From: a bacterium
GTDB lineage: Bacteria; Ratteibacteria; UBA8468; B48-G9; JAFGKM01
DNA length: 13,688 bases
Direction: 5' to 3'
Assembly (NCBI GenBank): GCA_035371905.1
Contig: DAORXQ010000048.1
Coordinates: 1-13,688 of the forward strand
The translations under genes were made by a program, and so were the position numbers. This document shows positions 1-7,358 of this stretch, piece by piece; the stretch's first letter is position 1, and each line of letters begins with the position of its first letter. The notes below the pieces were generated by a model. It was not told the DNA's origin. It saw only the letters and a program-made list of their open reading frames with translations, and did no database searches.

Positions 1-1
1 A

Positions 2-70
2 AAATTAAAAGAAACAGACACAATAAAACTCAAACTTAAAAACAGTCCTTTAATTATTGAAATTTTTTAA
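2..70 (+). CDS. Possible C-terminal end of a rightward gene (partial)
   Basis: Frame 2 is open from the left edge to a TAA at 68-70. The 22 visible residues end in KNSPLIIEIF, an alternating hydrophobic strand of the kind that closes many beta-sandwich enzymes. The stop overlaps the convergent aldo/keto reductase stop (67-69) by a few bases, a normal arrangement in this compact genome. The piece is too short to identify a family, and an open stretch of this length could occur by chance. Confidence 0.35.
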   Translation, partial: KLKETDTIKLKLKNSPLIIEIF

Positions 71-1092
71 TCCCTTTTTATACCTATTTTTTCAAGGTTT
101 TCTTTCAAGCAATTCCCAATCCAGAGTTCAAGTCCTTCTACAAGATAATTTTTCTGAAAATCCATGCTTATATTATCAAGTTTCTCTATTATCTCCTCGG
201 GTAAATTTTTTCCAAATGCTTTTATATTTTCCTCAAAATGTTTTGCTTTTCTCATCCCTACAAGTGCAGAGGCAATATAATTTTTTGATATACACCAGTT
301 TATAGAAATCTGAGCAATAGTCATATCAAGTTCTTTTGCAATTTTTTCTATTTCCTCAACCACTTTTAATGCTTTTGAATAAACAGGTTCATTAAACAAT
401 ACATTGGCTTTTCTCACATTTTCAACTATTTCACTTCTATCTTTAAATCTTCCTGTCAAAAGTCCTTCAGCGAGTGGACTGTAAGCAAGAAAATCAATTT
501 TATTTTTTATACAAAAATTTGTTGTTCCATCAATATCATAACATCTCCATAATAAAGAATATGGAACCTGATTTGATACAATAACAGAAGAGAAAATTTC
601 TTCAGGAAAATTTAAAAGATGCTTTTTCCTGAAATTACTTACTCCTGCGTATCTTATCAAACCTTCTTTCTGTAATTTTGTCATTGAGTCAGCAATATCA
701 TAGTAATCTTTTTCATTCATATCTTCTTTATGCCATAAATGTTTCATTTTAGGCCAGTGAACCTGATATAAATCAACAAAATCAGTTTTCAATCTTTTTA
801 AACTCCCTGTTAAATGTTCTTTTACAGTTTTATAATCAAAATGGTTTCCTCCAATTTTTGTTGCTATTACAAACTTATCTCTTTTCCCTTTAAGAATCTC
901 TCCAAGAACAGATTCACTTTCTCCATACGCCTCCGCTGTATCAATAAAATTAACTCCATTTTCTATTGCACTATCTATTATTTTTTCAACTTCTTTTTTA
1001 TCATAATTTCCCCACTGACCACCTATCTGCCATGCTCCTATTGCCATTGCACTAACCTTTATATCACTTTTCCCAATAGTTTTATATATCAT
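67..1092 (-). CDS. Aldo/keto reductase
   Basis: This is a cytosolic NAD(P)H-dependent oxidoreductase of the aldo/keto reductase superfamily, a (beta/alpha)8 barrel; the substrate cannot be told from sequence. The catalytic tetrad is complete: D51 and Y56 in FIDTAEAYG, K79 in IATK and H112 in QVHW. The N-terminus (TIGKSDIKVSAMAIGAW) and the later NQVPYSLL and FLAYSPLAEGLLTG segments match the class that includes YajO/Tas-like and general stress protein 69-like reductases. At 341 residues it is full length. A GGGAGG ribosome binding site lies 5 nt before the ATG and abuts the mnmE stop, 11 nt upstream, so it is probably co-transcribed with mnmE. The link to tRNA modification is positional only. 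Confidence 0.93.
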   Translation of the reverse strand: MIYKTIGKSDIKVSAMAIGAWQIGGQWGNYDKKEVEKIIDSAIENGVNFIDTAEAYGESESVLGEILKGKRDKFVIATKIGGNHFDYKTVKEHLTGSLKRLKTDFVDLYQVHWPKMKHLWHKEDMNEKDYYDIADSMTKLQKEGLIRYAGVSNFRKKHLLNFPEEIFSSVIVSNQVPYSLLWRCYDIDGTTNFCIKNKIDFLAYSPLAEGLLTGRFKDRSEIVENVRKANVLFNEPVYSKALKVVEEIEKIAKELDMTIAQISINWCISKNYIASALVGMRKAKHFEENIKAFGKNLPEEIIEKLDNISMDFQKNYLVEGLELWIGNCLKENLEKIGIKRD

Positions 1093-1103
1093 TTTTTCCT
1101 CCC

Positions 1104-2483
1104 TTATTTACCTATACAGAAATTTGAAAAAATTTCATCAAGTATTTTATCACTAATTTTATTTCCCATCAATTCATCAATCTGGTTTATACAACTTTTC
1201 AAATTTTCGGCAATAATTTCTGGATAGGTCTCCTTTAATGCTTCTTCTAAATATTGCTTTACTGCGTTTATTTTTCTTTCCTGCCTTAAATTCAGATATA
1301 TTTCATCACCTTTTATTTCTCCATATCCCTCATTTATGAGTTGATACAATTTATTTTCTATTTCCTCTATACCTGTATTATTTTTAACCGATACTTTCAC
1401 AATTCTATCTCTATCAAACTCTCTCAAAATTTTATCCATTTCAACTTTTTGAGGAAGGTCAATTTTATTTATTATAATCAGATATGGTTTATTTTTTATG
1501 TGTTCCAGAAGTTGGTAATCATATTCACTCAATTTTCTACTTCCATCAATCATAAGCAAGTTTATTTCTGCCTTTTTCATCCATTCAATTGATTTTTCAA
1601 CTCCCATCTTTTCTATTTTATTTTTTGCCTTTCTTATTCCTGCAGTATCAATTATATTTATCGGTATTCCTTTAATGTTAACTATTTCTGTAATCACATC
1701 TCTTGTTGTTCCAGGAATTTCTGTTACTATTGCTCTTTCTTCTTTTAATAAAGCATTCAATAAACTTGATTTTCCAACATTTGGACTTCCTATAATTGCA
1801 ACTTTTACCCCTGTTTGTATCAATTTACCTTTATTGCACTTTAATAAAAATTTTTCAATTTCCTGATAAATTTCTTTTATTTCTTTTTCAATATTTAACC
1901 TGTATTCTTCAACATCTTCTTCTTCTGGAAAGTTAATTTTTGCTTCTATATTCACAAGAAGATTAAATATTTTTTCCCTTATTTCAGAAATAAAATTACT
2001 TAAAGACCCTTTTAATTTTTTTATTCCAATTTCAAGTCCAGTTTCAGTTTTGCTGTAAATAATATCAAGTATACTTTCTGCTTGAGTTAAATCAATTCTT
2101 CCATTAAGAAATGCCCTTTTTGTAAATTCTCCTGGCTGGGCAAGCCTTGCTCCCTTTTTAATACATAAATTTAAAACTTCTTTTAAAGGAATAAGCCCGC
2201 CGTGACATCCGATTTCAGCCATATCTTCTCTTGTATAACTCTTTGGACTTTTCATAATAACAACTATAACTTCATCAATAATTTTTCCATTATCAACAAT
2301 ATGTCCGTAGTGAACTGTATGTGAGGGTATTTTTTCAATTTTAAATTTTTTCTTTAAAGGGGCTTTCCCAGGAACAAAAATCTCCTCTATTATCCTGTAT
2401 GTTTCATTTCCACTTAATCTTACAATACCTATCCCGCTTATACCAAGTGGAGTTGAAATTGCACAAATTGTATCTTTTTCCAT
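1104..2483 (-). CDS. mnmE: tRNA modification GTPase MnmE (TrmE)
   Basis: MnmE works with MnmG to install the (carboxymethyl)aminomethyl group on the wobble uridine (xm5U34) of certain tRNAs. The 459 residues cover the whole protein. They comprise an N-terminal formyl-THF-binding/dimerisation domain (1-120, starting DTICAISTPLGISGIGIVRLSG), a helical domain and an inserted Ras-like G domain. The P-loop GSPNVGKS is at 232-239, PGTTRD at 257-262, DTAG at 279-282 and NKID at 339-342. The diagnostic C-terminal CIGK, with the catalytic cysteine, is at 456-459. No ribosome binding site precedes the ATG. A TAAAAT box ends 7 nt before it (2491-2496), so an additional leaderless start is possible, although its -35 is poor. 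It lies 26 nt behind the receiver-like gene and 11 nt ahead of the reductase. Confidence 0.98.
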   Translation of the reverse strand: MEKDTICAISTPLGISGIGIVRLSGNETYRIIEEIFVPGKAPLKKKFKIEKIPSHTVHYGHIVDNGKIIDEVIVVIMKSPKSYTREDMAEIGCHGGLIPLKEVLNLCIKKGARLAQPGEFTKRAFLNGRIDLTQAESILDIIYSKTETGLEIGIKKLKGSLSNFISEIREKIFNLLVNIEAKINFPEEEDVEEYRLNIEKEIKEIYQEIEKFLLKCNKGKLIQTGVKVAIIGSPNVGKSSLLNALLKEERAIVTEIPGTTRDVITEIVNIKGIPINIIDTAGIRKAKNKIEKMGVEKSIEWMKKAEINLLMIDGSRKLSEYDYQLLEHIKNKPYLIIINKIDLPQKVEMDKILREFDRDRIVKVSVKNNTGIEEIENKLYQLINEGYGEIKGDEIYLNLRQERKINAVKQYLEEALKETYPEIIAENLKSCINQIDELMGNKISDKILDEIFSNFCIGK

Positions 2484-2509
2484 ATCTTATATTTTACCCT
2501 ATTTTGTGT

Positions 2510-2875
2510 TTAAAGATTATTGAGTAAAAAAATACTTCTTAAAAGTTGGAAGGGAAGAACTGGAAAAACAAGGTAGGAATCAATTGAAAAATCAATGATG
2601 AAATTTTGAATTTTATCATTTATTTCTGGAATAAGAATTAAAAATTTACAATCCTTAAATTTTTCTTTCAATTTTTTTACAACCTTTTTTATTTCTATAC
2701 CGCATTCATCTACTTCAATTATCACTATATTTACATTTTCCAGTTTATCTATTTTTTCCATCAATTTCTTATCATGCAGAAGAAATCCAGTCGTTTCATA
2801 TTCGTAATTTTTCATAAGAAAAAGATACTTCTCAAGCAAATTCTTTTCTTTCATTAAAAATAAAATCTTTTTCAT
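2510..2875 (-). CDS. Small degenerate receiver-domain-like protein
   Basis: This is a stand-alone protein of 121 residues resembling a CheY-like receiver domain that has lost its phosphorylation chemistry. It begins MKKILFLMKEK (strand 1). A central VNIVIIEVDE occupies the place of the phospho-acceptor strand, then comes KFLILIPEI. Near the end, DSYLVFPVLPFQLLRSI resembles the usual D-Y-L-x-K-P...L end of receivers, with the lysine replaced by phenylalanine. The N-terminal acidic pair is absent. The ATG at 2873-2875 was chosen because an upstream in-frame ATG (2893) lies inside the -10 box of a near-consensus promoter whose start point falls 2-3 nt before this codon. It may be a phosphorylation-independent binding module. 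The family call is from pattern only, and it could be an unrelated Rossmann-like protein. Confidence 0.65.
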   Translation of the reverse strand: MKKILFLMKEKNLLEKYLFLMKNYEYETTGFLLHDKKLMEKIDKLENVNIVIIEVDECGIEIKKVVKKLKEKFKDCKFLILIPEINDKIQNFIIDFSIDSYLVFPVLPFQLLRSIFLLNNL

Positions 2876-2884
2876 ATCAGAAAT

Positions 2885-2913
2885 ATTATACAAAAAAAAT
2901 AACCAAAAGTCAA
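2885..2913 (-). promoter_or_regulatory. Near-consensus sigma-70-type promoter for the receiver-like/mnmE/reductase group
   Basis: On the minus strand, TTGACT (2908-2913) is followed after 17 nt by TATAAT (2885-2890). Only 9 nt separate the -10 from the ATG at 2875, so the mRNA would have a 2-3 nt leader or none. Confidence 0.8.
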
Positions 2914-2938
2914 TAAAAAATTATATAACTTTTAGTTT

Positions 2939-2960
2939 GTTTAAAATAAGTGATTTTAAC
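2939..2960. promoter_or_regulatory. Imperfect inverted repeat within the XRE promoter (candidate operator)
   Basis: GTTTAAAAT and ATTTTAAC are complementary arms (one unpaired T) around a 5-nt centre, AAGTG. The element fills the space between the -35 and -10 boxes of the rightward promoter of the adjacent XRE gene, where an autorepressor would bind. Both arms are AT-rich, so a chance palindrome is possible. Confidence 0.4.
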
Positions 2961-2968
2961 TGTATAAT
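2940..2968 (+). promoter_or_regulatory. Promoter of the XRE regulator gene, leaderless
   Basis: TTTAAA (2940-2945), 17 nt, then a perfect TATAAT (2963-2968). The ATG at 2975 begins 7 nt after the -10, so transcription should start at or next to the start codon. No ribosome binding site is present, in agreement. Confidence 0.7.
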
Positions 2969-2974
2969 TAGAAA

Positions 2975-3310
2975 ATGGAAGATTTCTATAAAAAAATCGG
3001 AAGAAAAATAAGAGAAGTAAGAAAATCAAAAAAGATAACACAGGAAGAACTTGCTTACAGGATTGGGGTAACTCCTAATTTTATCGGTCTTATTGAAAGA
3101 GGTAAAAAAAGGCCGAGTATAGAAACATTAAGAAAAATATCAGATGCTCTTGAAGTCCCAGTTTCTTATTTTTTTGATAAAATTACTTACAAATTACCTG
3201 AAGAAGACATAATAACAAAAAAGATAAGTGCAATATTAAAAGATACAACAGAGGAAGAAAAGAAGGGAATATATAAATTTTTAAAGTCAATTGTCAGAAA
3301 GAAAAAATAA
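2975..3310 (+). CDS. XRE-family helix-turn-helix transcriptional regulator
   Basis: This is a small DNA-binding protein of 111 residues. Residues 7-62 form a Cro/C1-type five-helix HTH: KIREVRKSKKITQEELAYRI, GVTPNFIGLIERGKKRPSI, then TLRKISDALEVPVSYFF. The remaining ~45 residues are charged and helical and could dimerise; no ligand or metallopeptidase domain is visible. It is transcribed divergently from the receiver-like gene and stands 67 nt before the DUF4416/hydrolase/GH130 operon, which has its own promoter. The inverted repeat inside its own promoter suggests autoregulation, and it may control one or both neighbours. These regulatory statements are inferences from position. Confidence 0.93.
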   Translation: MEDFYKKIGRKIREVRKSKKITQEELAYRIGVTPNFIGLIERGKKRPSIETLRKISDALEVPVSYFFDKITYKLPEEDIITKKISAILKDTTEEEKKGIYKFLKSIVRKKK

Positions 3311-3341
3311 GTTTATATTTAACCTCTCCTTTCTTGTAAAG

Positions 3342-3370
3342 TTGTAAAAATATCACAATTGATTTAAAAT
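3342..3370 (+). promoter_or_regulatory. Promoter of the DUF4416/hydrolase/GH130 operon, leaderless
   Basis: TTGTAA (3342-3347), 17 nt, TAAAAT (3365-3370), then 7 nt to the ATG at 3378. The start of transcription should coincide with the start codon, and no ribosome binding site is present. Confidence 0.65.
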
Positions 3371-3377
3371 TCAAAAT

Positions 3378-3941
3378 ATGGGAGAAATAAAAAAAATCCA
3401 TCCTGTTAAAATTTTCTGTGGTTTAATTTATAAGGAGGAGGAAATTCTGGAAAAAACAAAAATAAAACTTGCAGAAAAATGGGGAAAAATTGATATTGAA
3501 GAAGGGCCATTTAACTTTGATTTTACAGATTATTATGAAGAAGAGATGGGGATAAATTTAAAGAGAAAATTTGTATCATTTGAAAATCTTTATATCCCTG
3601 AAGATGTTTATGAGTGGAAAATCTTTACAAATGAAGTAGAAAAAGAATTTTCTGAAGAAAATAAAAGAAAAATAAATATTGACCCAGGATATATTGACAG
3701 TTCAAAAGTAATTTTATTATCTACAAAGGACTACTATCATAGAATTTACATAGGAAAGGGGATTTATGCAGAACTTACACTTTATTATTCAAAAGGGAAA
3801 TATAATTTTTTAAACTGGACATATCCTGATTACAGAACAGAAAACTATATTTCATTTTTTTTAAAGATGAAGCAAAAATATACAAAACAGGTAAGAGAAT
3901 TTTTGAAAAATGAAAAAAATGTGGGTGAGAATACTTGTTGA
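3378..3941 (+). CDS. DUF4416 family protein
   Basis: This protein of 187 residues has no assigned biochemical function. It matches DUF4416 along its length as I know the family: PVKIFCGLIY near the N-terminus, FNFDFTDYYEEEMG at about 45-58, a KxFTNxVE-like segment, INIDPGYID at about 99-107, then TKDYYHRIYIGKGIYAELTL and WTYPDYRTENY near the end. The family occurs in diverse anaerobic and candidate-phylum diderms. No signal peptide or membrane segment is seen. It is the first gene of an operon whose next gene, the alpha/beta hydrolase, starts 32 nt before this one stops, so translation is probably coupled. The neighbour GH130 suggests, without proving, a link with carbohydrate turnover. Confidence 0.92.
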   Translation: MGEIKKIHPVKIFCGLIYKEEEILEKTKIKLAEKWGKIDIEEGPFNFDFTDYYEEEMGINLKRKFVSFENLYIPEDVYEWKIFTNEVEKEFSEENKRKINIDPGYIDSSKVILLSTKDYYHRIYIGKGIYAELTLYYSKGKYNFLNWTYPDYRTENYISFFLKMKQKYTKQVREFLKNEKNVGENTC

Positions 3942-4806
3942 TTTTTTTATAATTGTATTTATTTTGAGTTTAATCACAGGAATTAGAGCGGTTATGCCAC
4001 CAAGAATGGGAATTTTTATCACACCTAAAGATTTAGGACTTCCTTATGAAAATATAATACTTCAAACAGAGGATGGAAAAAGATTGAAAGGATGGTTTAT
4101 TTATTCAGAAAAAGCAAAATGTGTAATTATATGTCTTCATGGTTATCCTGCAAATAAATCAGATATTCTACCTGTTGTTGAGTTCTTATATCCAGAATTT
4201 TCACTTTTACTTTTTGACTTCAGGGCACATGGAGAAAGTGAAGGGAAGGTATGCTATTTTGGATTGAAGGAATTTCTTGATGTAAAAAGTGCGATTGTTT
4301 TTATAAGAAACAACGAGAAAATTAAGGATTTACCGATTGGAATATGGGGATACTCTTTTGGAGGTGCTATTGGGATTATTTCTGCTTCAAAGTATAATGA
4401 TATAAAATGTATTGTAAGTGATTCTGCTTTTGCTAATTTCCCTGATATGGTAAAAAGTTATTATAAAAATTTAGGTCCATTAAAGTATATCTTCTCTTCT
4501 TTTTCAATTTTCCTCGGTAGATATGTTTTTAGAAGTGATTTTAAATTGAACAGTCCTGAAAATTTTATAGGAAGTGTGAAATGTCCTATTTTAATAATAC
4601 ATTCAAGAAATGATGAGTTTGTTCCATTTACACATGCAAAAAAATTATATGAAAAAGCAAAATCCGAAAAAGAAATGTATGTTGTTGAAGGTTCTCATAC
4701 AGGTCTTGATAGAGCATATACAAATGAATACAGGGAAAAAGTAAAAAGTTTTTTTGAAAAAAATCTTATTTCTGAAAAAATTGAAAAAAGGAGGCACAAT
4801 GAATGA
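3910..4806 (+). CDS. Membrane-anchored alpha/beta hydrolase (BAAT/DLH-like)
   Basis: This serine hydrolase of 298 residues has one N-terminal hydrophobic segment (about 5-25, VRILVDFFIIVFILSLITGI). It acts as a signal anchor or uncleaved signal, placing the enzyme at or outside the inner membrane. The triad is visible: nucleophile S149 in GYSFGG, D235 in NDEFVP and H263 in GSHTG. The oxyanion strand ends in HGYP (77-80) and DFRAHGES follows. The arrangement matches the YqkD/Bem46-like hydrolases; the substrate (ester, peptide or lipid) is not predictable. A second ATG three codons in (MWVR) is equally possible as the start. The stop overlaps the GH130 start by 8 nt. Confidence 0.9.
   Translation: MKKMWVRILVDFFIIVFILSLITGIRAVMPPRMGIFITPKDLGLPYENIILQTEDGKRLKGWFIYSEKAKCVIICLHGYPANKSDILPVVEFLYPEFSLLLFDFRAHGESEGKVCYFGLKEFLDVKSAIVFIRNNEKIKDLPIGIWGYSFGGAIGIISASKYNDIKCIVSDSAFANFPDMVKSYYKNLGPLKYIFSSFSIFLGRYVFRSDFKLNSPENFIGSVKCPILIIHSRNDEFVPFTHAKKLYEKAKSEKEMYVVEGSHTGLDRAYTNEYREKVKSFFEKNLISEKIEKRRHNE
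4788..4794 (+). promoter_or_regulatory. Ribosome binding site that fixes the GH130 start
   Basis: AAGGAGG is followed by 4 nt (CACA) and the ATG at 4799. This favours 4799 over an in-frame upstream ATG at 4754, which would add 15 lysine-rich residues outside the family. Confidence 0.85.
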
Positions 4807-5716
4807 AATTTTTAAAAGGCATCCTGAAAATCCTATTCTTACACCAGAAAAATGGAAATATCCATGTAATGCAGTTTTTAATCCTGGTGTCATAGAATTT
4901 GAAGGTTATGTTTATCTTTTATGCAGAGTAGAAACATTTGATGGATATTCTCATTTCACCCTTGTTAAAAGTAAAAATGGAGTAAATAACTGGGAAATCC
5001 CTGAGAAACCCACTTTAGTTCCTGATGAGAGATATGATGAGGAAAAATGGGGAATAGAAGACCCGAGAATTGTATATTTAAAAGAAATAGAAAAATATGC
5101 AATAACTTATGTTTCTTTTTCTCCTGGTGGTCCATTAATCTCTTTAATTTTAACCGATGATTTTATAAAATTTGAAAGAAAAGGACCTCTTGTTCCACCA
5201 GAAGATAAGGATGGTTCTTTATTTCCCAGAAAAATAAAAGATAAGTTTGCTTTAATTCACAGACCAATTATAAGAGGAGAAGGACATATCTGGATTTCAT
5301 ATTCTCCTGACCTTATTCACTGGGGAAACCATAAAATTCTTTTGCCTGTAAGAGCAGGGATGTGGGACTGTCACAGGATAGGTCTTGGTTGTCCACCGAT
5401 TGAAACAGATGAAGGATGGTTGATAATTTACCATGGAATAAGATATACTGCCTCTATCCCGATATACAGAGTTGGACTTGCTTTACTTGATAAAGAAAGT
5501 CCTGAAAAAGTTATTTCAAGAACAAAAAGGTGGGTTTTTGCTCCTGAAAAAGAATATGAAAGGATAGGAAATGCTATGAATGTTGTTTTTCCAACAGGAT
5601 ATATAATTAAAGATAAAGAAATCTTCATTTATTATGGATGTACAGATAAATGTATTTCTCTTGCTTTTGCTTCAATTTCAGACATTTTAACCATACTACT
5701 TAAAGAAAAAGAATAA
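4799..5716 (+). CDS. Glycoside hydrolase family 130 (beta-mannoside phosphorylase/hydrolase-like)
   Basis: GH130 enzymes are five-bladed beta-propellers that cleave beta-mannosides, usually by phosphorolysis to mannose 1-phosphate, with a few hydrolases. The 305 residues begin with FKRHPENPILTPEKW. They carry FNPGVIEF (27-34), the signature GIEDPR (85-90, catalytic acid D88), DKDGSLFPRKI (136-146), HRP (154-156), WDCHRIG (189-195) and GWLIIYHG (206-213), each a hallmark of the family. There is no signal peptide, so action is cytosolic on imported oligosaccharides. Whether it phosphorylases or hydrolyses depends on phosphate-binding basic residues that I cannot assign safely. It is the last gene of its operon and converges on the ligase gene with 13 nt between stops. 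Confidence 0.95.
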   Translation: MNEIFKRHPENPILTPEKWKYPCNAVFNPGVIEFEGYVYLLCRVETFDGYSHFTLVKSKNGVNNWEIPEKPTLVPDERYDEEKWGIEDPRIVYLKEIEKYAITYVSFSPGGPLISLILTDDFIKFERKGPLVPPEDKDGSLFPRKIKDKFALIHRPIIRGEGHIWISYSPDLIHWGNHKILLPVRAGMWDCHRIGLGCPPIETDEGWLIIYHGIRYTASIPIYRVGLALLDKESPEKVISRTKRWVFAPEKEYERIGNAMNVVFPTGYIIKDKEIFIYYGCTDKCISLAFASISDILTILLKEKE

Positions 5717-5729
5717 GTGGAATAGATTT

Positions 5730-7223
5730 TTATCTTAACAATTCCTTTTTAATTTTTCCACTTCCTGTTTTGGGCAATTCATTTCTGAATTCAATTATTG
5801 ATGGAACTTTATATGTAGCAAGATGTTCTCTGCAGTAATTTTTTATTTCAGATTCAGTAAGTTCTTCTCCTTCTTTTGGAACAATAACTGCTTTAATCGC
5901 TTCCCCTCTTATTTTATCTGGAACTCCCACCACTGCCACTTCTTTAACCTTTGGATGTTTGTAAATAACTCCTTCAACTTCAGTAGCATAAACATTAAGT
6001 CCTCCAACAATAATAACATCCTTTTTTCTTCCAACTATATAAAGGTACCCATCATTATCAAATTTCCCAAGGTCTCCTGTATAAAGCCATCCATCTCTAA
6101 TTACCTGAGCGGTCAAATCTGGTTGATTATAATAACCTGGTGTAACAGGCCATCCTTTCATAATAATTTCTCCAACCTCACCTTTGGGAACTTCTACTCC
6201 ATCCTCATCAACTATTTTTACTTCAATCCATGGAACAGGTTTTCCAACAGAACCAAATCTAACATCTTCTAATGGCGGTAAAACATTTGGAGCCGCTGTC
6301 TCTGTAAGTCCATAACCAGAAAGTAATTTTGCTTGTGGGCATACCTTATTAAATTTTTTTATTACATCAGGAGAATATGGAGCACCGAAAACAGCAGCCC
6401 ATCTTAATTTAGGTAAATGAAATTTCTCAAAAACTTCAAGATTTAACATACCGATAAACATTGTTGGGACAAGAAAAGTTCCTGCAACATTGTATTTCTG
6501 CAGGTTTTGGAGGAGTTCAAGAGGATGATAATATTCCATCACAACAAGTTTAACACCAAAAAGAATAAGAAGGATAGCAACAATACCACCATTGTGGGAA
6601 AAAGGGATTGGAGATATACATACATCATTTTCTTCACAATAATGGTAATGATGAAAAATTGTATCAATTGGACTTTCAAGATGTTTATAAGTCCATATAA
6701 CACCTTTTGGAACACCTGTTGTCCCTGAAGTATAGAAAATTGCTGCAATATCAGAGTCATTTATTTCATTTCCAGAAAATTCAGGAGAAAAATTTTCAAT
6801 CTTTTCTTCAAGAGAGACACAATTCTGGAAAGTGCCTTTTGTTATTATAATATTTTTAAGAGACGGCACATTTTTCATTATAAGGTCAGGATTAAACTCT
6901 TTTGAAATTGTGGTGATTAAAAATTCTGCTTCACAATGGTTAAGAAGTGGAAAAATTTCTTCTGTTTTCAATCTGTGGTCAAGAGGAACTGCTATTGCTC
7001 CAATTTTAAAAATAGCCAGATAAGAATAAATATATTCAGGATTGTTAAGCATATAAATTCCAACTTTTGTACCCTTTTTAACTCCAAGTTCTTTTAAGAA
7101 ATTTGCAACTTTATTTGTGTTTTCTTCAAGAGTTTTATAAGTATAATCCACATCTTTAAATACAAAAGCCACATCATTACCTTTTCTTTCACTAATTTCT
7201 CTTAACAATTTTCTTACATTCAT
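5730..7223 (-). CDS. AMP-dependent acyl-CoA synthetase/ligase (class I adenylate-forming)
   Basis: It activates a carboxylic acid as an acyl-AMP and transfers it to CoA or another thiol. All core motifs are intact in 497 residues: YTSGTTGVPKG (164-174), YGLTE (304-308), YTGD (381-384), GRKKDVIIVGGLNVYATEVE (398-417, the hinge) and the catalytic lysine K490 in PKTGSGKIKKE. The layout matches fatty-acyl-CoA synthetases (FadD-like) and related aryl or crotonobetaine ligases; substrate is not predictable. There is no signal peptide. AAGGAGG lies 6 nt before the ATG. The gene stands alone, convergent with GH130 and divergent from the permease pair, so the context offers little on its pathway. Confidence 0.94.
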   Translation of the reverse strand: MNVRKLLREISERKGNDVAFVFKDVDYTYKTLEENTNKVANFLKELGVKKGTKVGIYMLNNPEYIYSYLAIFKIGAIAVPLDHRLKTEEIFPLLNHCEAEFLITTISKEFNPDLIMKNVPSLKNIIITKGTFQNCVSLEEKIENFSPEFSGNEINDSDIAAIFYTSGTTGVPKGVIWTYKHLESPIDTIFHHYHYCEENDVCISPIPFSHNGGIVAILLILFGVKLVVMEYYHPLELLQNLQKYNVAGTFLVPTMFIGMLNLEVFEKFHLPKLRWAAVFGAPYSPDVIKKFNKVCPQAKLLSGYGLTETAAPNVLPPLEDVRFGSVGKPVPWIEVKIVDEDGVEVPKGEVGEIIMKGWPVTPGYYNQPDLTAQVIRDGWLYTGDLGKFDNDGYLYIVGRKKDVIIVGGLNVYATEVEGVIYKHPKVKEVAVVGVPDKIRGEAIKAVIVPKEGEELTESEIKNYCREHLATYKVPSIIEFRNELPKTGSGKIKKELLR

Positions 7224-7244
7224 ATTCCCTCCTTTTTACAATTT

Positions 7245-7272
7245 ATTTTAAAATATTTTTTTTGAAAAACAA
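7245..7272 (-). promoter_or_regulatory. Promoter of the acyl-CoA ligase gene
   Basis: On the minus strand, TTGTTT (7267-7272), 16 nt, TAAAAT (7245-7250). It gives a leader of about 15 nt containing the AAGGAGG site. Confidence 0.5.
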
Positions 7273-7287
7273 AGTTTTTTTACTTTC

Positions 7288-7316
7288 TTGTATTGGTGAA
7301 ATAAAAATTCTATAAT
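7288..7316 (+). promoter_or_regulatory. Promoter of the MFS/AEC permease pair
   Basis: TTGTAT (7288-7293), 17 nt, perfect TATAAT (7311-7316). Transcription would begin near 7323. It lies back to back with the ligase promoter, 15 nt between their -35 boxes. Confidence 0.75.
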
Positions 7317-7345
7317 AAAAATTTAAAATTGAATATCTTGAGTTT

Positions 7346-7350
7346 AAGGG
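7346..7350 (+). promoter_or_regulatory. Ribosome binding site that decides the MFS start
   Basis: AAGGG is 8 nt before the ATG at 7359. An alternative TTG start at 7329 has no such site, and its extra residues (NILSLRVIN) are not needed by the fold. Confidence 0.55.
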
Positions 7351-7358
7351 TAATAAAT

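Noticed and set aside
814..1227. Open reading frames opposite mnmE, the reductase, the ligase and the toxin genes
   Set aside because: They are rich in F, Y, N, I and S, lack family features and are antisense shadows of clear genes.
4754..4798. Upstream in-frame start of GH130
   Set aside because: It would add MKKILFLKKLKKGGT with no ribosome binding site, while AAGGAGG fits the ATG at 4799.
5398..5406. GATTGAAAC, the CRISPR repeat end, inside the GH130 gene
   Set aside because: Only 9 nt match and it encodes conserved GH130 residues (PIETDEGW), so it is a chance match.
5717..5729. Bidirectional terminator between the convergent GH130 and ligase genes
   Set aside because: The 13-nt gap and its flanks hold no stem with a T run.
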